DNA of 64,000 bases from assembly GCA_963702835.1 (NCBI GenBank), contig OY969762.1, forward strand, positions 1,364,001-1,428,000, in the 5' to 3' direction. A program made the translations under genes and the position numbers. Position 1 is the first letter of the stretch. The number at the start of each line of letters is the position of its first letter. The notes below the pieces were generated by a model. It saw nothing but the letters and a program-made list of their open reading frames with translations. It searched no databases and was not told where the DNA came from. This stretch comes from JAFGAV01 sp041479055 (GTDB lineage: Bacteria > Acidobacteriota > Aminicenantia > Aminicenantales > JAFGAV01). Below are positions 51,887-60,264 of the stretch, in pieces.

Positions 51887-53110
51887 TTATTCGCGAACCG
51901 GGAATTCGGAAAAATGATATAAAAAATGCACGGGCGTCCGTGCGAATAAGGCGCGTTCGAACAATTCATCGTTGAAAACGACAGCCCTCTCCGGCGAGTA
52001 TTTATCGATGTAGCTGTGCAAGGACTTTCCCGCCGCGGGCCTGGCCAGGGCCGACTTGACTTCAACGGGGACGCGTTCATCCACGACGAAGTCGACCTCG
52101 GCTTTGGATTTTGTCCGCCAGTACTTGACCTCCCGATTCGCCTTCAAAAACTCGGTAAAATGAAAATTCTCGAGAAGCGCTCCTTTGTCGGGCCTCTGAT
52201 CGATGGAGCGAAAGTCGCCGGTGATCGAGTTCCTCAGGCCGGTGTCCACGAAAAAGACCTTGGGGTTCTTGACCAGCTCGATCCTCTTGTTGGAGAAGAA
52301 CGGCTTCACCAGCTGCAGGATATATGTTTTTTCTAAAAGGTTGAGGTACTTCCTGAGAAGCGGCGTCTTCTGTTGCAGAAGAATGGACAGCTCATGATAG
52401 GAAACGATATGGCCGATTTGGAGGGCCAGGGCTTTGGCCAGGCCGAGCATTTGATAATCGTCGATCAGGCCGAGGATGTCTCGGACGTCTCTCAACAGAT
52501 AGATGCTGAAGATGTTCTTTAAAACGGTTCGCCGCTCATCATCGTCTCCGGCGATAACAACGCGCGGATAGCCGCCGAAGACAATGAACTCATCGAGCAG
52601 GGCGCGGAATTTCTCCAACACCGGCTTCTGGAGTTTTTGCCTGCCGGCCGTCTCCTCATAGAGCCGGAAAAGCCCCGGGTTTTTGAAGCTCAGGAATTCA
52701 CGAAACGACAAGGGATAAAGAGTGAAGGATAGGATACGGCCGGCGAGGTGTTTGACCGCCGCGACCGTGAGGTCTAAGGCCGAAGAACCTGAGACCACGA
52801 TCTTCTTGCCGGGCACGGTGTCGTAGATGAACTTCAGGGATTGGCCCCCCCTCCGGGCATATTGAAATTCGTCAATGAACACGACCCGGTGCGGCTCGAT
52901 GTAGAGCTTGAGGAAAGATTTGACGTCCTTGTCGAAGAGGGCGCGGAGTTCAATGTCCTCGAAAGTCAGGAAGGTGGATCCATCGACTTGCTCCTGAATA
53001 TGACGAAGCAGCGTGGTTTTTCCTGCTTGGCGGGCGCCCACAACGGCAAGATATTCCGGCCCCTTTAGGTACTTTCGGATAACCGGCTCGAGCGTCCTAT
53101 GAATATACAT
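51887..53110 (-). CDS. AAA ATPase with DUF4143 C-terminal domain
   Basis: 407 residues from the ATG at 53110; a TTG 15 bp earlier is possible. Walker A is GARQAGKTTLLRHI, Walker B is HRVVFIDEFQYA, followed by the sensor VSGSSALDL. The C-terminal 200 residues carry the DUF4143 nuclease-like region, including the restriction-endonuclease-fold motif KYWRTKSKAEVDFVVDERVPVEVKSALAR (Asp and Glu-x-Lys in that span). Such ATPases are abundant in archaea and bacteria and spread by transfer; their role is unknown. It is convergent with the surface-protein gene (8 bp apart), and both lie between the duplicated 114-bp sequences. Confidence 0.85.
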   Translation of the reverse strand: MYIHRTLEPVIRKYLKGPEYLAVVGARQAGKTTLLRHIQEQVDGSTFLTFEDIELRALFDKDVKSFLKLYIEPHRVVFIDEFQYARRGGQSLKFIYDTVPGKKIVVSGSSALDLTVAAVKHLAGRILSFTLYPLSFREFLSFKNPGLFRLYEETAGRQKLQKPVLEKFRALLDEFIVFGGYPRVVIAGDDDERRTVLKNIFSIYLLRDVRDILGLIDDYQMLGLAKALALQIGHIVSYHELSILLQQKTPLLRKYLNLLEKTYILQLVKPFFSNKRIELVKNPKVFFVDTGLRNSITGDFRSIDQRPDKGALLENFHFTEFLKANREVKYWRTKSKAEVDFVVDERVPVEVKSALARPAAGKSLHSYIDKYSPERAVVFNDELFERALFARTPVHFLYHFSEFPVRE

Positions 53111-53312
53111 ATATATCCCTGCCAAAATGAACTATGCGGTTATTTTAGCAGGGTTATTATTAATGTCAAGAACAATGTCGACAGGGGTTTCAGGCCGGCC
53201 CCGCTCCTTCTGCTATTCGACCTCGACGCCCAAGGCTCGATGCCCTTGAAGCGTTTTTGCGCGATCAGCTTGACCGAAAGCTGGAAGAGATTTATGTAGA
53301 GCCGTAGCTCGT

Positions 53313-53426
53313 TGGATTTATAGAAAATTCAATGTTTTTAGTCGAGATGATCTCTATTATACGCAAATAATTGACAATAAGCGACAGCCGATACTTTTTG
53401 ATTGACATTGAATGAATTTGATCATA
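53313..53426. repeat. 114-bp duplicated regulatory region, copy 2
   Basis: Same sequence as 49703-49816 with 7 substitutions. It lies in the 339-bp gap 53111-53449, directly upstream of the phosphoesterase gene. The first 200 bp of that gap hold nothing I recognise. Confidence 0.9.
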
Positions 53427-53430
53427 AGTT
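53402..53430 (+). promoter_or_regulatory. Promoter of the phosphoesterase gene
   Basis: TTGACA at 53402-53407, 17-bp spacer, TAAGTT at 53425-53430, 19 bp before the GTG start. The -35 box lies within the repeat; the -10 is outside and weaker than in copy 1. Confidence 0.45.
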
Positions 53431-53449
53431 TTCCAATTAGGACCAAGTA

Positions 53450-55162
53450 GTGCAGCGGAGGCGCTTTCTTCAACTTACGGCGGGAGGGGCGGCAGCCTTG
53501 GCCGCCTCGCGCCGCTTGTCCGCTTTGCCTTGGGATCGGCCTTTAGGGCAGCGCAGCGTCTTCGACGACGACTATCCTTTCCCCTACGATCCAGTCTATT
53601 TCGACGCCGCCGAACGCATCGTTTTCCTCGACAACCGGACGGCCGCAATCAGCGTGGTTCCCAGATCGGGGCAGAGCCTGGACCTCCGGCTTGTTTGCGA
53701 TGAGAAGCTGCTTTCCTCCGGCCTGGCCGGGCAGGCGGCGGAGGGAGTCGGCGACAGCTTCCACTTCATTCTCTCCAGCCTCGGGGGGATGCCGGACTTC
53801 CGCTACCGGATCGAATATCGCGCCACAGGGGACAAGGATGGCTGGCGGGCCACGCCCTGGCGTTCCGTCAAGACGCCGCTTTTCGACCTGAAGAGCCGGC
53901 CGCTTCAGGTCATCCTCATCAGCGACGACCACACCTATGATGATGCGGACAGCGGGGATCTAGTCGTCCGGGACGCTTTTCTCAGGGAAATACGGCTGAA
54001 TGGGGATTACGTGAATATGTTCGTCGAGGTGCTGCTCGGAGAGCCTGATTACATCCCCGGTCCCTTATCAGTCGTAAGGCCGATGATGAGCGGCTTCAGT
54101 TTGGCCAGTACGATCGCCCATATCCTGACGCACGAGAACCCGGACCTCATCCTCATCCTGGGAGATTCGACGGGCATCGGCGCCGGATACAAATGGGCCG
54201 GCCTGGGTCTCAAGGACCCGGACGCCGGCCTCACCGCAGAGGAATACGACTCCGCTTGTCGGCTGTTCTGGCTGAGGATGAGGAAGATGTACTCAGCCCT
54301 CAGCCCCACCATCCCCATGTATCTATGCCTGGGAAATCACGACGGCGAGTCGGGCTACGACGCCGGACGCGCTTGGGCCAAGGCTTATCGCCGGCTTTTC
54401 TTCCCGCAGCCGGGGCTTTTCCAGGGCGGGTCGCCCGACGAGAATTATTATTCCTTGGCCTGGGGCGGTACGCGGAGCGATGCGGCGCGTCCTCTCTTCA
54501 TTATCCTCGACAGCGAGAGCTACACGACGCAGATCCCCCCACGGCCGGAGGACTGGACCCTGGGAGCGCAACAGCGTTTGTGGCTTGAACAGGTCCTGCG
54601 AACCTCGGAGTCCTGCCGGAAGTTTGCTTTGTTTCACCATGTTATCGGCGGCTGGCCCCGCGGAACCAACGAGTCCATCACCAGCTACGCCTACGGCCGG
54701 GGCCCGCTCTTCACCGAAGAGGACTACGCGGATTTTTGCCCGGACCCCAGGGCCGTCGAGCAGGTGGCCCTGACGCAGCTCATGGGCGAAGGCGGAGTCC
54801 GGGCGATTTTTTACGGCCATGACCATATTCATCATGTCGGGAGGATCTCCGGAGCCGCAGGCCCGTTGTCCCGGGCTAAGATGTCCGGCATCTGCGTCGG
54901 GTCGCCCAAGCCCGTCGGCGAGCTGGCCTGGTACAAAGGGGAGCTGTGGAAAAGGTTCTACGGCAGTTACGGGTGGCACTATCTCGAGCCGGCTCCAATT
55001 TCGGATCAGGCAGACTTTTTCGGTCCCTCGGGCTACACCAAGCTGACTATCACTCCGCGCGATATGACCGTGGAATACATCCGCTCCTTCTTCAATCATC
55101 CCGACACCAACCTCCCCCCGGCCCTCCGGAAAGGAGACCTCGTCTCGGCTACGGAACTCTAG
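53450..55162 (+). CDS. Tat-exported metallophosphoesterase
   Basis: 570 residues from a GTG at 53450, immediately after an in-frame stop. The N-terminus MQRRRFLQLTAGGAAALAAS is a twin-arginine signal. A beta-sandwich (about 50-150) precedes the calcineurin-like phosphoesterase domain: the first metal motif is SDDHTYDD (a variant of DxH), then ILILGDSTG (GD), CLGNHDGES (GNHD), ALFHHVIGG, and FYGHDHIHHVG (GHxH). It hydrolyses phosphate esters with two metals in the periplasm; similar Acidobacterial proteins resemble purple acid phosphatases. The ribosome site is poor. Confidence 0.85.
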   Translation: MQRRRFLQLTAGGAAALAASRRLSALPWDRPLGQRSVFDDDYPFPYDPVYFDAAERIVFLDNRTAAISVVPRSGQSLDLRLVCDEKLLSSGLAGQAAEGVGDSFHFILSSLGGMPDFRYRIEYRATGDKDGWRATPWRSVKTPLFDLKSRPLQVILISDDHTYDDADSGDLVVRDAFLREIRLNGDYVNMFVEVLLGEPDYIPGPLSVVRPMMSGFSLASTIAHILTHENPDLILILGDSTGIGAGYKWAGLGLKDPDAGLTAEEYDSACRLFWLRMRKMYSALSPTIPMYLCLGNHDGESGYDAGRAWAKAYRRLFFPQPGLFQGGSPDENYYSLAWGGTRSDAARPLFIILDSESYTTQIPPRPEDWTLGAQQRLWLEQVLRTSESCRKFALFHHVIGGWPRGTNESITSYAYGRGPLFTEEDYADFCPDPRAVEQVALTQLMGEGGVRAIFYGHDHIHHVGRISGAAGPLSRAKMSGICVGSPKPVGELAWYKGELWKRFYGSYGWHYLEPAPISDQADFFGPSGYTKLTITPRDMTVEYIRSFFNHPDTNLPPALRKGDLVSATEL

Positions 55163-55172
55163 AGGAGCGCTT

Positions 55173-55322
55173 ATGCAGGCTACGACCATCATTTGCGTCC
55201 GCCACAAGGACAAAATGGCTCCAGCCGGCGACGGCCAGGTCACCATAGGCCAAGCCATTATCCAGCATTCGGCCCATAAGCTGCGGCGGCTGTACGGCGG
55301 CAAGGAAATTATCCTCCCTTAA
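55173..55322 (+). pseudogene. hslV: Truncated hslV (proteasome-like protease subunit) N-terminal fragment
   Basis: A 49-codon ORF with AGAGGAG upstream. Residues 4-43 (TTIICVRHKDKMAPAGDGQV onward, then HKLRRLYGGKEII) match the beginning of HslV, whose mature form starts at the catalytic Thr. HslV is normally about 175 residues; here a stop comes after strand 3 and no further HslV sequence or hslU follows. The VapBC module begins 58 bp downstream. A remnant left by an insertion or deletion, probably non-functional. Confidence 0.75.
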
Positions 55323-55379
55323 TCCCTGATTGACTACACACACTTGAATGTGTGAAGATATGTGTCGAGGTAAACCCCA

Positions 55380-55580
55380 ATGGCGACCAATCTTCAAATC
55401 GAGGACAATCTCATCTGCAAAGCCGTCAAGCTGGGCGGCCACCGCACCAAGAAGGAGGCGGTCACTCAGGCGCTGTTGGATTATATCCACCGGCTGGAAC
55501 AGGAAAAAATCCTCTCTTTATTCGGGAAGGTGGAGTTCGACCCTGCGTATGACTATAAAAAGCAGCGAGCCCGGAAGTGA
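55380..55580 (+). CDS. vapB: VapB-type antitoxin
   Basis: 66 residues with GAGG upstream of the ATG. N-terminal ribbon-helix-helix DNA-binding segment (MATNLQIEDNLICKAVKLGG, then HRTKKEAVTQALLDYIHRLE), as in the DUF2191/VapB family, and a C-terminal toxin-binding tail with LFGKVEFDPAYDY. It neutralises VapC and represses its own promoter. A CACAC..GTGTG inverted repeat at 55339-55354 in the upstream gap is a plausible operator. It overlaps vapC by 4 bp. Confidence 0.9.
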   Translation: MATNLQIEDNLICKAVKLGGHRTKKEAVTQALLDYIHRLEQEKILSLFGKVEFDPAYDYKKQRARK

Positions 55581-55999
55581 AAGTTCTCGTTGATACGAGT
55601 ATCTGGTCTTTGGCTTTGCGCCGAGGCAAACCGAAATCTGCCGCTCCGGTCCGGGAACTCCGAAGCCTGATCTCCGACCACCGCGTTCATATCATCGGGC
55701 CTATCAGACAGGAACTTCTCTCCGGAATTCGGGAAGAGGTCCAATTTCGGAGGCTGAAAAACCGGCTGGCGGCCTTCCCCGACTTGCCCATCCAGACAAA
55801 GGATTACATCACCGCGGCGCGTTTTTTTAATTTTTGCCGAGCCAGGGGCATTCAAGGCTCAAACACCGACTTCCTCATCTGTGCTGTCGCCGTGCGGTAT
55901 CGCCTGGCCATTTATACGATCGATGACGATTTTGCTCTCTATGCCAGGCATATCCCCATAGCGCTTCATCAGGCTAAAGCGCCGGCGGGTGCAGATTAA
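55577..55999 (+). CDS. vapC: VapC-type PIN-domain toxin RNase
   Basis: 140 residues. The acidic PIN-site residues are visible in order: Asp in VLVDTSIW, Glu in IRQELLSG, Asp in SNTDFLICAVA, and Asp in YTIDDDFALYA, giving a complete metal site. VapC toxins cut RNA, often tRNA, when VapB is degraded. ATGA overlap with vapB shows a coupled type II module. The adjoining hslV fragment suggests the module arrived at a disrupted locus. Confidence 0.92.
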   Translation: MKVLVDTSIWSLALRRGKPKSAAPVRELRSLISDHRVHIIGPIRQELLSGIREEVQFRRLKNRLAAFPDLPIQTKDYITAARFFNFCRARGIQGSNTDFLICAVAVRYRLAIYTIDDDFALYARHIPIALHQAKAPAGAD

Positions 56000-56060
56000 A
56001 AATAAAGTGCCCCTCCCGGGAACTTTCAGGCGGAGAATCTCGTCTTTCGGGGTGAAGTGA

Positions 56061-56624
56061 GTGGAATTGAAAGCGGTTATCGAGAGTTGCTTGGAAGGAC
56101 GCCCAGGAGCATGGGATATGCTGGTCAACGCGTATTCGCAAAAAATTCTCAACATGGCCTACCAGTTCACGGGAAGCCGCGCCGAGGCCGAGGACCAGAC
56201 CCAGGAGATCTTCCTCAAGGTCTTCCACTCCCTGTCCAAGTACGACACCGAGAAGAACTTCAGTGCCTGGCTGCTGACCCTGGCCAGGAACCATCTCATC
56301 GACGCCTACCGCCGGACCAGATGGGAGAGGAAGAACCGGGACGACTTCGACGAGAATCTCCCCAGCCGGACGCAAACGGCAGACAATCCCGAGGACGCCC
56401 TTCTCCGTCGGGAGGAACAAAAGGTCTTGTGGCGGGGGCTGAATACCTTGCCGGCCGATATTCGCCTGGCCATCATCCTCAAAGAGATCCAGGGCAAAAA
56501 GTACGAAGAAGTGGCCGACATCCTGGGCCTTCCGCTGGGCACGGTCAAATCGCGCATCAATCGGGGCAAGCTGCAACTGGCCAAGCTCCTGAGGGAGCGC
56601 CAGGAGAAGGGCGATGACCTGTAA
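56061..56624 (+). CDS. ECF RNA polymerase sigma factor
   Basis: 187 residues from a GTG at 56061. Region 2 includes AYSQKILNMAYQFTGSRAEA and DQTQEIFLKVFHSLSKYDTE with WLLTLARNHLIDAYRRTRWE; region 4 includes LPADIRLAIILKEIQGKKYE and the helix-turn-helix EVADILGLPLGTVKSRINRG. It shares an 11-bp overlap with the anti-sigma gene. With the downstream LiaI-like and DUF4097 genes it makes an envelope-stress operon. Confidence 0.92.
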   Translation: MELKAVIESCLEGRPGAWDMLVNAYSQKILNMAYQFTGSRAEAEDQTQEIFLKVFHSLSKYDTEKNFSAWLLTLARNHLIDAYRRTRWERKNRDDFDENLPSRTQTADNPEDALLRREEQKVLWRGLNTLPADIRLAIILKEIQGKKYEEVADILGLPLGTVKSRINRGKLQLAKLLRERQEKGDDL

Positions 56625-57126
56625 GAAAATCGAGGAACTTCTTCCCTTCTATGCCGAGAATGAGCTCGGCGCCGAGGACCGCCGGCTGGTCGAGGCTCAC
56701 CTGGCCGACTGCCCGAGCTGCAGGCGCCTGTTGGACTGCCTGAAGCAGACCGAGGCGGGCCTGGCCCGTTTCCCCGAGGTCGAAGTGAGCCCGGCCTTGA
56801 TGGCGCGCCTCAAGGCTATTCCCTCCCCCGAAAAAAAGAAGGCTCGATCCCGAATCCGAGTCCCGTTCTTTCAGGTCAAACCCTCACTCCAGCCTGTCCT
56901 GGCCGGCGCATTCTTCCTTCTTGTCTTCACTTCCGCCCTGCTGTTCACGCCGGCCGGCGGCCGCCTGCTGAAGTCCCTCGACCGGCAGCTCCACCTCGGC
57001 TACAGCCAGGTCGAAAAGCTCTACGCCAAAGCGGAATCGCTGGCCGATTCCTTGAATTCTAAAAAAGATGAAGTCATCGTCACGCTCAAGAACGCGTCGC
57101 CTTTGAGACGGGACGATAGCGAATAA
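56614..57126 (+). CDS. Zinc-finger (zf-HC2) transmembrane anti-sigma factor
   Basis: 170 residues. The N-terminal anti-sigma domain holds Cys3 and HLADCPSC (H-x3-C-x2-C) near residues 29-36, the zinc-binding ZAS motif. A transmembrane helix at about 92-112 (LQPVLAGAFFLLVFTSALLF) places a 55-residue tail in the periplasm. It should hold the preceding sigma factor at the membrane until released. The start ATG lies within the end of the sigma gene. Confidence 0.9.
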   Translation: MTCKKIEELLPFYAENELGAEDRRLVEAHLADCPSCRRLLDCLKQTEAGLARFPEVEVSPALMARLKAIPSPEKKKARSRIRVPFFQVKPSLQPVLAGAFFLLVFTSALLFTPAGGRLLKSLDRQLHLGYSQVEKLYAKAESLADSLNSKKDEVIVTLKNASPLRRDDSE

Positions 57127-57151
57127 ATTTCATGACAACGGAGGTTCAGCC

Positions 57152-57634
57152 ATGAACGACAAGGTCATCGTCAAGAGACCGCCCAAGTCCCCCGGCCTGG
57201 CCGGAGTGCTGGCCGGCTTCTTTCCCGGCGTGGGGGCCATCTACAACCGGGAGTACATCAAGGGGATCATCTACATCCTCATCTTCGCCGGCCTGGTCAC
57301 TGTCCAGGAACAGGGAAGCGGCCAGCCTTTCTTCGGCATCCTGCTGGCCGGGTTCTGGTTTTTTCAGCTCATCGAGTCTGTCCAAACGGCCAGGCGGATC
57401 AACCTGAAGGCCCTGCAGATGGAAGAGGAGCCCAACGGCGAGGGGTTCGTCGTGGACACCGGCAGCGGCTCCATCCTGTGGGGCATCATCCTGCTCGTCC
57501 TGGGCGCCATCTTCCTGTTGGCCAACTACGAGATCGTCACCTATGCCCAGATCGCCAAGTTCTGGCCGGCGGCCATCGTCCTGGTCGGGCTCAAGCTCAT
57601 CACCGACTACTTCCGCAAAAACAAGAAAAAGTGA
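57152..57634 (+). CDS. Small inner-membrane protein, TM2/LiaI-like
   Basis: 160 residues with GGAGG upstream. N-terminal hydrophobic pair with the TM2-like Gly/Pro pattern (SPGLAGVLAGFFPGVGAIYN, REYIKGIIYILIFAGLV). The C-terminal pair (ILWGIILLVLGAIFLLANYE, FWPAAIVLVGLKLI) matches the LiaI/LiaF/DUF5668 membrane domain. Role unknown; such proteins occur with envelope-stress sigma factors and DUF4097 proteins, as here. Fourth position from the sigma gene is taken by another LiaI-like protein. Confidence 0.78.
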   Translation: MNDKVIVKRPPKSPGLAGVLAGFFPGVGAIYNREYIKGIIYILIFAGLVTVQEQGSGQPFFGILLAGFWFFQLIESVQTARRINLKALQMEEEPNGEGFVVDTGSGSILWGIILLVLGAIFLLANYEIVTYAQIAKFWPAAIVLVGLKLITDYFRKNKKK

Positions 57635-57652
57635 AAAAGACCGGAGGCAACC

Positions 57653-57874
57653 ATGTCCAGACCTAGACCGAAAGACCCGCTTTTCTGGGGGATCATCCTG
57701 ATCCTCATCGGCGGCTTGTTCCTGCTCCGCAATTTCCACGTGGATGCCCTGCACCACCTGGCTCGCCTCTGGCCGGTGATCCTCATCGCCTGGGGCGGCT
57801 GGAAGCTCTTTCTCGGCCTGACCGAAAAGAAGGAGCCGAAAGCGGACGCGGCCCGGCCGAAACAAGGAATGTGA
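57653..57874 (+). CDS. LiaI/DUF5668-like small membrane protein
   Basis: 73 residues, with CGGAGG upstream. Two transmembrane helices (PLFWGIILILIGGLFLLRNF and HLARLWPVILIAWGGWKLFL) fit the DUF5668 pattern and repeat the C-terminal half of the preceding protein, which suggests they arose by duplication. A short basic tail stays in the cytoplasm. It overlaps the next gene at its stop. Confidence 0.78.
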   Translation: MSRPRPKDPLFWGIILILIGGLFLLRNFHVDALHHLARLWPVILIAWGGWKLFLGLTEKKEPKADAARPKQGM

Positions 57875-59211
57875 TGAAGACCAAGGAATTCTTCCTCCTC
57901 ATTTTGATCATCGCCGCGGGTATCATTCTCTACCATGCCGAGACGGGCAAGATCGAGGATTGGAACCTGGGCTGGGATTGGGAATGGGGAGGCATCTTCT
58001 CCGGATGGGGCCAGGAATACACCTTCCAGGAAACGAAGGAACTCACGCCTTCCCCGGCTGCCGCCCTGGAAGTGGTGAATGCCCACGGAAGCGTGGAAGT
58101 CCAGGGCAGCGCCACGGACAAAATCAGCGTCACCCTGGTCAAAAAAATCTGGCGGAGGAACGAAGCTGAAGCCCGCGGGACGGCCGAAGCCCTGCGGCTC
58201 ATCACTCAGGACGACGGCCTCAAGGTGCTCATCACCACCAACCGCTATGAAGTCAAAAACCGCCGTTTCGAGACCCATTTCACCATATCCGTTCCTCAAG
58301 GACTGAAAGTCACCATCCAAAACTCCTACGACACGGTTAAAACCGTTCTCACCGGCGACACGATTGTTTCCAACCCGCACGGCGAAATTGTGGCCCGGGA
58401 CATCCGGGGCAAATTCTCCGGCACGAACAGCTATGAGGACGTGGACGTGGCGGGGGTGGCCTCCGACTGCTCTATCCGCAGCCGGCACGCCGACTTGATT
58501 ATCCGCCAGGCCCAGGGGCAGGTTCAGATCGACCACTCCTACGGGTCGGTCCGCCTGGAGGACGTGGCCGGCAAGGTGACCATCACCGCTCCCCATTCCG
58601 AGGTGAACGGCCTGCGCCTGGCCGGAACGGTGAAGGTCGAATCCACTTATGAACCCATCACCCTGACCGAGGCGGGAGGCGCTCGGGTGGATGGGCATCA
58701 TTCCGACATCAAGCTGGAAGCCATCCGAGGGGACGTGGACATCACCGACAACTACGGAACGGCCGAGCTCCTCGACGTCAAGGGCAAGCTCGTGGTCAAG
58801 GGCCACAACCTGGCCGTGGTCGGCCGGCGGCTGGGGGGTCCGGAGATCTCCGTCACCACCTCCTACCAGGATGTCCTCCTGGCGGATTTCACCGGAAAAA
58901 CGACGGTCTCCTTGAGGCATGCCGGGCTGAGGCTAGAACCCGGGCTGCTGGCCGGAGACCTCCGCGTCCAGGGCGAATACTGCCCCATCCGGCTGGCCTG
59001 GCCGGCCGGCGGCCGGTTCCCCTTTGAGTCCCAAACCCGGAACAGCGAAATCCGCTGGGAGCTGCCCACTCCGCCTTCCTTTAAATCCAACGACGGCCAG
59101 TCCGTGCTCAAGGCCTTTCAGGAGGAGAAGGGAAAGCCGCTCATCAGCCTGACCACGACCTACGGCGACATCATCGTCGCTGAAAAATTAGGGGAGGCTG
59201 AAGAAGACTGA
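57874..59211 (+). CDS. DUF4097 beta-helix-like secreted protein
   Basis: 445 residues from the ATG at 57874 (a GTG three bases earlier is possible). A single N-terminal hydrophobic helix (EFFLLILIIAAGIILYHAET) exports or anchors it. From about residue 60 onward short beta strands repeat (VVNAHGSVEVQGSATDKISV, VQIDHSYGSVRLEDVAGKVT, RVDGHHSDIKLEAIRGDVDI), the DUF4097 putative adhesin pattern that folds as a right-handed beta solenoid. Last gene of the ECF operon, before a strong terminator. Function unknown; probably an envelope output of the sigma factor. Confidence 0.85.
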   Translation: MKTKEFFLLILIIAAGIILYHAETGKIEDWNLGWDWEWGGIFSGWGQEYTFQETKELTPSPAAALEVVNAHGSVEVQGSATDKISVTLVKKIWRRNEAEARGTAEALRLITQDDGLKVLITTNRYEVKNRRFETHFTISVPQGLKVTIQNSYDTVKTVLTGDTIVSNPHGEIVARDIRGKFSGTNSYEDVDVAGVASDCSIRSRHADLIIRQAQGQVQIDHSYGSVRLEDVAGKVTITAPHSEVNGLRLAGTVKVESTYEPITLTEAGGARVDGHHSDIKLEAIRGDVDITDNYGTAELLDVKGKLVVKGHNLAVVGRRLGGPEISVTTSYQDVLLADFTGKTTVSLRHAGLRLEPGLLAGDLRVQGEYCPIRLAWPAGGRFPFESQTRNSEIRWELPTPPSFKSNDGQSVLKAFQEEKGKPLISLTTTYGDIIVAEKLGEAEED

Positions 59212-59231
59212 AGACAGGACGACACAGGCTC

Positions 59232-59261
59232 AAGGCGCTCCGCGAGGGGCGCCTTTTTTTT
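59232..59261 (+). terminator. Rho-independent terminator of the ECF/DUF4097 operon
   Basis: AAGGCGC 59232-59238 pairs with GCGCCTT 59249-59255 and a run of T extends to 59261. The stop codon of the convergent minus-strand gene lies inside the T tract. Confidence 0.85.
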
Positions 59262-60159
59262 AGCTGTGCTTGGTCCTGGCCCGCTGGATTTTGTGCACCA
59301 GCAGGCCGTTGATCTTGATATTGAAATAGGAAATGAGGTTGGTCACGTCCTTCTTGTACTTGGTCACGTAGCGCACGAAGTCTTTCTCCAGGCCGTAGCG
59401 GAGCACGTTCGCGAATTCCCCCACCTCGTCGTGGAGCTCGATGAGGAAGTGGTTGATGGCCCGGTACTGGGCGTTGATGTCGACCAGGTCCTTGCCGCTC
59501 GCCTTCTGGAAGTCGATGTGCGGCGGGAGCGATTCCAGAATGAGCGCGCTTTCCGACTCCAGCTCGTTGACCGATTCCTGGATTTCCTGGAAGAAGGACT
59601 TATACTTCAGGGGGCTCTTCAGCCACTCCTGGGCCTTGTCGATCAACACGCCGGTCTGCTCCTTGAGGGAGCTGATGAGGTCCTTCAGGCCGAAATATTT
59701 CCGGTTGAAGTTGAAGAGGTCCACAAAGTCCCGGCCGATGTAGATCTTGTCCTCGTAGTGGGTCATCAGCTCCATGGGGGAATTGGTGTAGAACTTGATC
59801 TCAAACCGGCGGCCGCCGGAATCCCGCTCGCGCAGGCGGGCCAGGACCAGGTGATTGTTCTGCTCGATGAAATAGCTGTTGACGTCGAGCAGGACGGAAT
59901 AGGCGGCCAGGTTCTGGATGATGGATTCTTTCAGGTAATCGAGCAGGGGTTCGTTCCTGTTGAGAAAGTCGTTCACCGCATCGCTGGGCTGGGGATTGAG
60001 CACAGAGTAGGAGGGCGACAGCAGGAAAAGGATGGGCCCCGAGCCCAGCTCGAGGTGAAGGTTTTTGAGGACCTTATAGTGGAGGTCATCATAGAGGGCA
60101 GGAGCCAGGGCCGGCAGACTTTTTAGGTCGAGCTTGGCCAGCTCTTCAATCTCGTTCAT
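59260..60159 (-). CDS. Conserved-looking hypothetical cytoplasmic protein
   Basis: 299 residues from the ATG at 60159; a GTG at 60174 is a second option. No signal peptide or membrane segment. The chain looks mixed alpha/beta at first (LHLELGSGPILFLLSPSYSV, RFEIKFYTNSPMELMTHYED) and helical, possibly coiled coil, from about 170 on (KSFFQEIQESVNELESESAL, INHFLIELHDEVGEFANVLR). I do not recognise a family. Single gene on its transcript. Confidence 0.6.
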   Translation of the reverse strand: MNEIEELAKLDLKSLPALAPALYDDLHYKVLKNLHLELGSGPILFLLSPSYSVLNPQPSDAVNDFLNRNEPLLDYLKESIIQNLAAYSVLLDVNSYFIEQNNHLVLARLRERDSGGRRFEIKFYTNSPMELMTHYEDKIYIGRDFVDLFNFNRKYFGLKDLISSLKEQTGVLIDKAQEWLKSPLKYKSFFQEIQESVNELESESALILESLPPHIDFQKASGKDLVDINAQYRAINHFLIELHDEVGEFANVLRYGLEKDFVRYVTKYKKDVTNLISYFNIKINGLLVHKIQRARTKHS

Positions 60160-60264
60160 GGCCGTTGTCTCCACAAGTCAAATGCTACCACCCGCTATTC
60201 CAAAAATCAACATCTGGGAAAAGCATGTCCGAAAAAGTGATAGCCCCTGTTAAGAAAGAAACAA

